NCBI RefSeq assembly: GCF_900215435.1
Contig: NZ_OCMY01000002.1
Location: 677,573 to 741,572 of the forward strand
Length of the DNA: 64,000 nucleotides
Direction of reading: 5' to 3'
Source of the DNA: Candidatus Pantoea floridensis
GTDB lineage: Bacteria; Pseudomonadota; Gammaproteobacteria; Enterobacterales; Enterobacteriaceae
Shown here: piece by piece, positions 58,360-64,000 of the stretch
Layout: every line of letters begins with the position of its first letter
Position numbering within the stretch: the first letter of the stretch is position 1
The notes under the pieces: generated by a model
The model's input: only the letters and a program-made list of their open reading frames with translations
Databases searched by the model: none
What the model was told of the DNA's origin: nothing
Made by a program: the position numbers and the translations under genes

Positions 58360-60846
58360 TTAGCTGCTAAGCAGCACTAACGGCGCGCTAGAGGCCGCCT
58401 CATCCAGCGGAATGTAATCGCCAATCGCCACCGTTTCGCCGGTCCACAGATTGCGGTAGTGACGATGTGCGAGCGATTCGGTCAGGACCACTTCCGTTTG
58501 CCCCCACTGCGCGTTGTTGAGACTCAAACGCGGCAGGATCACCAGCAGCGCGTTATTGCTGTCCTGGCGGGCAAAGGCGATGACTTTGTTTTGATGTTCA
58601 CCGCTGGCGTTCAGCGGCTGATAGTCGCCATAGCGGAATAGCTGCGGCACATCACGCCGCAGATGCAATAGCCGTGCAATCACCTGCTGCTTAAGTTTGC
58701 CGCTTAGCCAGTGTTGTGCATCGTTAAAGTCGGGAGAGGCCGATTCATCAAACTGTTGTTGCAGCAGATCAAAATCTGGCGTCCGGCGGTTATCGGGATC
58801 GACCAGGCTAAAGTCCAGCGCTTCGCTGCCCTGATAAATATCCGGTACGCCCGGCGCGGTGAGCTTAATCACCGTTTGCGTCAGGCTATTGATCAACCCG
58901 GCCTGGATAAACGGCTGAAGCGCGTGGCTGAAATCGCTGAGGAACAGCTGATTGGCGGGCGAGAGTAGATGTCGGGCATACTCCAGCACCGCTTTTTCAT
59001 ACGCTGCATTACTCTCGGCCCAATCGGTACGCAGCTTGGCTTCACGCAGCGCTTTTTCGACAAACGGTAAAAAGCGCGCTTCCAGTTCGCTGGCATCTTG
59101 CGGTTGCAGCGTGGTGGGCCAGACGCCAGCCAGGGCTTGATACAGCATCCATTCCACCGCGGGCTCCGGCGCGGGTCCATCCTCCAGCTCAACCACCTGC
59201 GCATGATTAATCTGGCGCCAGCGCGTAACATTTTCCGCCCACGGCGAAGGCGCTTCGCTCAGCGTATAAAGGCGCGCGCGTGCATCTTCGCCGCGCTTCG
59301 TATCGTGCGTTGAGGTGGAGGAGATACCGTTAGGCTGCTGACGTTGGCGGTTTTGCATCTCGCGGTGAAAATGCGCCAGCGAGAAGGTGTGCGGTAGCGG
59401 CTCTGCGCCCACTTCATTGATCGCCAGCGCCACGTGATTACGAAAGAACAGCGTATCCTCCACCGATTTCGCCATCAGCGGGCCGGTCAGCTGCTGGAAG
59501 CGTACGCGGAACTCATGTGCTTCCTTTTCACTCTCTTCAGACACCGCGCCCAACAGAATCGCCTGCAGCAAACTCAGCACGGTTGGCGAGGCGCTGTTTT
59601 TCACGATCTCCAGCACCTGTTGCAGCAGTTCCTCACCCTCCAGCGGCATGCCGTCCTGCTGACCGTAGGTGCGATACACCGGGAAGGCGATGAGGATTTC
59701 GCGCAGCGCAACGTGTAGTTCCGCCTCACCAAGGTTGCGATGCTCTGAGCCTGCGATGTCGGTCGCCAGCTTAAGCAACCGAGCAAACTCCCCAGCGAAA
59801 TTGCGATCCACCATCAGTTCACGCGCTACACGTAATCCGGCTGCAACGTCGTTGCGCTCGCCAGTCGTGGACTCATACGCCAAATGCAGCGTATCAATCT
59901 GCGTATCGTCGATCAGCGCGTGGGAGAGTGCGGCAATAAATTCGTAACCCGTGGTCCCCGCAATCGGCCAGTCGGCTGGAATGTGCTCGCCTTCTGCAAG
60001 GATTTTTTCCACCGTAATGTAGCAATCCGGGCCGGTGGCCTGACGCAGCTGCTGCAAATAGCCCTGCGGATCGGCCAAGCCATCGACGTGATCGACGCGC
60101 AAGCCGCTGACCGCGCCAGAGCGTACCAGCTCGAGAATCAGCTGATGGGAATCGGCAAATACCGCATCATCCTCAACGCGGACGCCCACCAGACCGGTGA
60201 TCTCAAAGAAGCGGCGATAGGAGAGTTCGCTGCGCGCATCGCGCCAGTTCATTAGTCGCCACGGCTGCTGATCATGCAGCTCGGTAATGGCCTTTGCATC
60301 GGTGATGGCCAGCACCGCGTCGGCGCGATCCTGCCAGCTGGCTGGCGTGAGCGGATAATAACTGTCGTAATAGGCTAGCGCGGGGTTGCCGGTTTGCGGG
60401 TGCGGCTTAATGCTCAGCTCACCGTTTTCCAGCACGTTATCAAAGCTGTCGCCGAGAAACGGCAGCGTCAGGCGGCGCGACCAGTCAATATCGAAATGGC
60501 GCGCGTAACGGCTGGCTTCGCCATGCTCAATCACATCTCGCCACCAGCTGTTCTCCAGCGAGGCCGCCATATGATTGGGCACTATATCGAGAATTAACTC
60601 CATGCCCGCCTGTTTAAGCGCCTGGACCAGACGATCAAAACCTTCACGCCCGCCAATCGCCGGTTCGATTTCATTGGCATCGATGACATCGTAGCCGTGA
60701 GTCGATTCGGCGGTGGCGCTGAAAATGGGTGAGGCGTAAAGATGGCTGATGCCAAGACGTTGCAGATAGGGCACCAGCGCAGCGGCGCGATCAAAGGTCA
60801 TGCCATTACGGAACTGAATGCGGTACGTCGCAGTTGGAATACTCAT
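58360..60846 (-). CDS. treY: Maltooligosyltrehalose synthase TreY
   Basis: GH13 family 26 enzyme that converts the reducing-end alpha-1,4 bond of maltodextrins into an alpha,alpha-1,1 trehalose bond. 828 residues. MSIPTATYRIQFRNGMTFDR and GISHLYASPIFSATAESTHG are the signature start, followed by DIVPNHMAASLENSWWRDV. GLRVDHVDGLADPQGYLQQL holds the nucleophile Asp, YITVEKILAEGE the acid/base Glu, and STHDTKRGEDARARL the third Asp. PGVPDIYQGSEALDFSLVDP is a strong family marker. The start overlaps the treZ stop (ATGA), giving tight coupling. Confidence 0.96.
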   Translation of the reverse strand: MSIPTATYRIQFRNGMTFDRAAALVPYLQRLGISHLYASPIFSATAESTHGYDVIDANEIEPAIGGREGFDRLVQALKQAGMELILDIVPNHMAASLENSWWRDVIEHGEASRYARHFDIDWSRRLTLPFLGDSFDNVLENGELSIKPHPQTGNPALAYYDSYYPLTPASWQDRADAVLAITDAKAITELHDQQPWRLMNWRDARSELSYRRFFEITGLVGVRVEDDAVFADSHQLILELVRSGAVSGLRVDHVDGLADPQGYLQQLRQATGPDCYITVEKILAEGEHIPADWPIAGTTGYEFIAALSHALIDDTQIDTLHLAYESTTGERNDVAAGLRVARELMVDRNFAGEFARLLKLATDIAGSEHRNLGEAELHVALREILIAFPVYRTYGQQDGMPLEGEELLQQVLEIVKNSASPTVLSLLQAILLGAVSEESEKEAHEFRVRFQQLTGPLMAKSVEDTLFFRNHVALAINEVGAEPLPHTFSLAHFHREMQNRQRQQPNGISSTSTHDTKRGEDARARLYTLSEAPSPWAENVTRWRQINHAQVVELEDGPAPEPAVEWMLYQALAGVWPTTLQPQDASELEARFLPFVEKALREAKLRTDWAESNAAYEKAVLEYARHLLSPANQLFLSDFSHALQPFIQAGLINSLTQTVIKLTAPGVPDIYQGSEALDFSLVDPDNRRTPDFDLLQQQFDESASPDFNDAQHWLSGKLKQQVIARLLHLRRDVPQLFRYGDYQPLNASGEHQNKVIAFARQDSNNALLVILPRLSLNNAQWGQTEVVLTESLAHRHYRNLWTGETVAIGDYIPLDEAASSAPLVLLSS

Positions 60847-62627
60847 TTTGTAGCTCCCTGATCCAAACGCACCACGATGGCGTGTTGTGGCAATGCTTCA
60901 GCCTGTTGCGGCCAGGCGAAAATCGTCCTGCCCGGCATATCCGGCAACGGTTGGTGATGTTTTCCAATATTCAACGCCAGCGAGAGCTCACCCTGTGGGA
61001 AATGCCAGCTGACGGCAATAAAGCCCTCGGCGGTAGCCAGCACTTTGCCGCTATGACCACCGGCATCAGCCAGAAGCGGCACAATATGCTGCTGACGTAG
61101 CGCCAACAACTCGCGGGTAAACGCCAGCCACGCCTGGCCCTCTGGCGTTTCCAGCTTGTTCCAGTCGAGCTTCGAACGGGTAAATGTCTGCTCATCGTTG
61201 GGGTCGGGTACTTCTTCGTCATGTCCGGCGTGGCCGGTAAACTCTTTCGCACGACCCTCACGCACTGCTTTGGCCAAATCGCCGTGGAAATCGGTGAAGA
61301 ACAGGAACGGATTAGTTTCGCCATACTCTTCACCCATAAACATCAGAGGGATATGTGGTGAAAGCAGCAGTGTGGCGAGCAGCACTTTGGTGCGATCGCT
61401 GCCTGCAAGGTTAATCAAGCGATCGCCCTGCGCGCGGTTCCCCACCTGGTCGTGATTCTGGATAAAATCCACAAACGCCACCGGCGGCTGGCTGGCGCTG
61501 GGCACACCGCGCCGCTGACCACTCTGCGGCGAAAGCTCGCCCTGATAGGCAAAACCTTCGGTGAGCACGCGTGCCACCAATTTTTCTGGTACGTCGGCAA
61601 AATCCTGGTAATAGGCGTGCGTTTCACCGGTTGCAAACACGTGTACCGCATTGTGGAAGTCATCGTTCCACTCGCCGCTGAACAAGGGCGCCTGACCTTG
61701 CCGATCGCGCGGATGCAGGAAGATGACATTGCGGCTATCTTCGGTCGTGAGGTGGATAGGGCGTTCGGGAATGGCCTGGCGAATGCGCTCGGCAATGTCG
61801 ATCAGCACATGTTTGCTGGAACTGTCTTCAATTTGATCGATGGCATCGAAACGCAAACCATCAAGATTGAACTCCTGCAGCCAGTAAAGCGGCGCTTCCA
61901 CGATATAACGCCGTGCCGCATCCACATCATAAGCAATGCCTGCGCCCCAGGGCGTCATGCGTTCCTGATGGAAAAATGCGGGCGCCAGCAGCGGCAGGTA
62001 GTTGCCTTCGGGGCCAAAATGGTTGAGCACGATATCCAGCACCACCGATAAACCGTGCGCGTGCGCGGCATCGATAAACGCTTTGAAATCATCAGGCGAT
62101 CCGTAAGCCGCGTGGGGCGCATAGAGCAGGACGCCGTCATAACCCCAGCCGCGATTACCGCCAAACTGCGCAACGGGCAGCACTTCCAGCTGGGTGATAC
62201 CTAGTTCGGCCAGCCACGGTAATTTGGCGATCGCCGCCTGAAACGTTCCTTCAGGCGTAAAAGTGCCAATGTGCAGTTCGTATACCACCGTTTCGTGCCA
62301 TGGACGCCCTTGCCAGTGGGTGTGTTGCCAGCGGTAGTGTTTGGGATCGATCACCAAAGAGGCACCGTTAACCTCAGCTTTCTGCGCACGTGCGGCAGGA
62401 TCCGGCACCACTGTACCGTCGGCCAGCACAAAGTTGTATTCTGCGCCCGGTGCCACGTCGTTGACGTTCAACTCAAACCAACCGTCTCCCACCTGCGTCA
62501 TGGTGCGGTCATGGTCGGCAACGCTTAAGGTGATCTGCTGCTGGCCCGGTGCCCAAACACGAAAACGAACGCTGCCATCCGCAAGAATTTCAGCGCCCCA
62601 GGATTTTTCAAATGATCTGAATTCCAT
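60843..62627 (-). CDS. treZ: Maltooligosyltrehalose trehalohydrolase TreZ
   Basis: Releases trehalose from maltooligosyltrehalose made by TreY. 594 residues: N-terminal CBM48-like domain (SVRFRVWAPGQQQITLSV), then a GH13 barrel with VVYELHIGTFTPEGTF, VLDIVLNHFGPEGNYL, LDGLRFDAIDQIEDSS (nucleophile Asp), HLTTEDSRNVIFLHP (Glu) and FIQNHDQVGNRAQGDR (third Asp). GEEYGETNPFLFFTDFHGDL is typical of TreZ. GAGGCAATTGA precedes the ATG. First gene of the operon; upstream, a CTATGAT (complement of 62734-62740) could be a sigma-S type -10. Confidence 0.96.
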   Translation of the reverse strand: MEFRSFEKSWGAEILADGSVRFRVWAPGQQQITLSVADHDRTMTQVGDGWFELNVNDVAPGAEYNFVLADGTVVPDPAARAQKAEVNGASLVIDPKHYRWQHTHWQGRPWHETVVYELHIGTFTPEGTFQAAIAKLPWLAELGITQLEVLPVAQFGGNRGWGYDGVLLYAPHAAYGSPDDFKAFIDAAHAHGLSVVLDIVLNHFGPEGNYLPLLAPAFFHQERMTPWGAGIAYDVDAARRYIVEAPLYWLQEFNLDGLRFDAIDQIEDSSSKHVLIDIAERIRQAIPERPIHLTTEDSRNVIFLHPRDRQGQAPLFSGEWNDDFHNAVHVFATGETHAYYQDFADVPEKLVARVLTEGFAYQGELSPQSGQRRGVPSASQPPVAFVDFIQNHDQVGNRAQGDRLINLAGSDRTKVLLATLLLSPHIPLMFMGEEYGETNPFLFFTDFHGDLAKAVREGRAKEFTGHAGHDEEVPDPNDEQTFTRSKLDWNKLETPEGQAWLAFTRELLALRQQHIVPLLADAGGHSGKVLATAEGFIAVSWHFPQGELSLALNIGKHHQPLPDMPGRTIFAWPQQAEALPQHAIVVRLDQGATK

Positions 62628-62839
62628 TCAATTGCCTCGTTTAGCCCACGCAGGGGCAATGGACGACATCAAGCGATTCGCTACTGGCTGATAAAGATAT
62701 AAAAATCGAGATAAAAGTTAGGTCGGACAACAAATCATAGTCGATATTTTGGCCTTTTCTGGCGCGTACCAACGGATTTCAGGCCACTTTGGGAAATTAT
62801 CGAATCAGAGGGGGATTTTAACGCTTCGTTTAGAATGAG

Positions 62840-62867
62840 ATGAGGCTGCCAGCCGTGGCAACCTCAT
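62840..62867 (-). terminator. Hairpin downstream of proP-like gene
   Basis: ATGAGG-C-TGCCA / TGGCA-A-CCTCAT with a 4-nt loop: 11 paired bases with one internal mismatch, 20 bp past the transporter stop. No clear U-tract, so terminator function is tentative. Confidence 0.5.
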
Positions 62868-62886
62868 TGATTTCGCTCGCTGTGGG

Positions 62887-64000
62887 TCAGGCCGGTTTAT
62901 GCTTAGCCTTGCGTTTACGCAGCTTATCAATCAATCGGTGCGCTTCGGCCTCAGTGGCGACCGCAGGCGATGATCCTTTCAGTGGCTTACGCGCGGTTTC
63001 ACTCAGGGTTAACACGGTGATCAATCCAATCACGCCGGCACCCATCATGTAATAAGCGGGCATCATCGTGTTGTGCGTGGTATCCACCAGCCAGGCGGTA
63101 ATTAATGGCGTGGTGCCGCCAAACAGTGATACCGACAAGTTAAAGCCAATCGCTAACGCACTGTAACGAATATCGGTGACAAATAGCGCGGGTAACGTGG
63201 CGGGCATGGTGCCGCTGAAGCAGGTATGCAATAGCCCCAAAACCGCCAATCCAGCAAAGACCAGCAGCATATTGCCGGTACCAATGAGCATAAAACTGGG
63301 AATCGCCAGCAAAATTAAGCCTAGCGCTCCTAAACCAATCACCGGACGACGGCCAATGCGGTCGGTGAAATATCCCCACATTAGTGTCAGGGGCATCATG
63401 ATAAACATAATTACCATCACCAGCATCAGGCCGGATAATTCGCTCATCCCTAACACGCCGGTTAAATAGCTCGGCATGTAGGCGGTCAGCATATAATTTG
63501 AGACGTTAAACAACAGCACCAAGCCAATACATTTCAGCAGCGGTTTATGCTGATCGCGCAGCATCTGCCACACGCTGACACGCGGTTTGTTGTGCTCCAG
63601 CTCTTCGCGCTTATCCATGTGATCTTTAAACGCGGGGGTTTCTTCCAGTTTGAGACGGATATACAGGCCGAACAGCCCTAACGGCGCCGCGAGGAAGAAC
63701 GGCACGCGCCAGCCCCAATCCATCATCGTTTGATGAGGCAAGAAGGCGATCATTGCCGTCACTAAGCTCGCGCCTAACAGGTAGCCAGCTAGCGTACCAA
63801 ACTCGAGGAAGCTGCCCATAAAGCCGCGACGCTTATCGGTGGAATATTCCGCAATAAAGGTCGCGGCACCGCCATATTCGCCACCGGTTGAGAAGCCCTG
63901 CAGCAGGCGCGCGGCAAACAGCAGAATTGGCGCGGTAATACCAATGCTGGCGTAGCTGGGAATTAAGCCGATGCAGAAGGTGCCAATCGACATCATGATC
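62887..64000 (-). CDS. proP: ProP-like compatible-solute MFS transporter (5' end outside window)
   Basis: Metabolite:H+ symporter subfamily of the major facilitator superfamily. About 371 residues are visible, with the frame open to the window end. Strong resemblance to E. coli ProP: LIPSYASIGITAPILLFAAR, GFSTGGEYGGAATFIAEYST, DKRRGFMGSFLEFGTLAGYL, DWGWRVPFFLAAPLGLFGLY, TDIRYSALAIGFNLSVS and MMPAYYMMGAGVIGLITVLT. It should import proline, glycine betaine or ectoine under osmotic stress. The C-terminus is short (HRLIDKLRKRKAKHKPA) and lacks the long coiled coil that sets the osmotic activation point in E. coli ProP. It neighbours the trehalose operon. Confidence 0.85.
   Translation of the reverse strand, partial: IMMSIGTFCIGLIPSYASIGITAPILLFAARLLQGFSTGGEYGGAATFIAEYSTDKRRGFMGSFLEFGTLAGYLLGASLVTAMIAFLPHQTMMDWGWRVPFFLAAPLGLFGLYIRLKLEETPAFKDHMDKREELEHNKPRVSVWQMLRDQHKPLLKCIGLVLLFNVSNYMLTAYMPSYLTGVLGMSELSGLMLVMVIMFIMMPLTLMWGYFTDRIGRRPVIGLGALGLILLAIPSFMLIGTGNMLLVFAGLAVLGLLHTCFSGTMPATLPALFVTDIRYSALAIGFNLSVSLFGGTTPLITAWLVDTTHNTMMPAYYMMGAGVIGLITVLTLSETARKPLKGSSPAVATEAEAHRLIDKLRKRKAKHKPA

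Overview
The window reads as a chromosome segment of a gamma-proteobacterium of the order Enterobacterales, most likely an Erwiniaceae member (Pantoea/Erwinia-like). LamB, MalM, MalQ, MalP, MalT, BglG, EptB, YaiL, YgdI/R and Map are all close to their enterobacterial counterparts. A treZ-treY-glgX operon and a large CdiB/CdiA system also fit that group. The genus is an inference from remembered protein similarity, not from a database search.

Layout. 1-7 kb: maltose/maltodextrin block (lamB 3' part, malM, then malQ-malP on the opposite strand). 7-10 kb: malT, divergent from malP. 10-11.4 kb: two YgdI/R-type lipoproteins and a VOC protein. 11.4-17 kb: patchy accessory region with unrecognised membrane proteins, a small Cys-rich protein, short inverted repeats, decayed reading frames, an SRPBCC-like protein and a periplasmic 5-hydroxyisourate hydrolase. 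17-31 kb: contact-dependent inhibition locus (cdiB, a 3627-residue cdiA, an apparently frameshifted immunity gene), followed by a graveyard of toxin/immunity pieces, including a SymE-like remnant and an orphan immunity gene. 31-43 kb: PNPOx-like protein, DUF1264 lipoprotein behind a Fur-like box, aldo/keto reductase, yciG-like and DUF892 stress proteins, a ParD-like/map pair, a sugar MFS transporter, a DUF1275 protein, and a beta-glucoside PTS operon (bglF, 6-phospho-beta-glucosidase) facing its antiterminator bglG. 44-57 kb: a lone fliD-like gene with a sigma-28 promoter, an AT-rich membrane protein, a folate-independent methionine synthase pair (DUF1852 + MesD) behind a perfect FNR-type box, a gamma-glutamylcyclotransferase, eptB, yaiL, a pseudouridine synthase, a cold-shock-domain protein and a chemoreceptor. 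56-64 kb: the trehalose operon treZ-treY-glgX and a ProP-like transporter cut by the window end.

How the genes work together. LamB/MalM import and MalPQ/MalT metabolism handle maltodextrins. TreY/TreZ/GlgX turn alpha-1,4-glucans into trehalose and debranched glucans, and ProP brings in compatible solutes, so carbon storage and osmoprotection recur across the window. bglF and bglG each have their own RAT/terminator leader, so both units probably respond to beta-glucosides. CdiB exports CdiA to the surface to deliver its C-terminal toxin to neighbouring cells.

No tRNA, rRNA, CRISPR array or complete insertion sequence was recognised. A dispersed palindromic repeat family (palindromes centred on GCGCAT-NN-ATGCGC and TCGCCAT-NN-ATGGCGA) sits in at least five intergenic regions.
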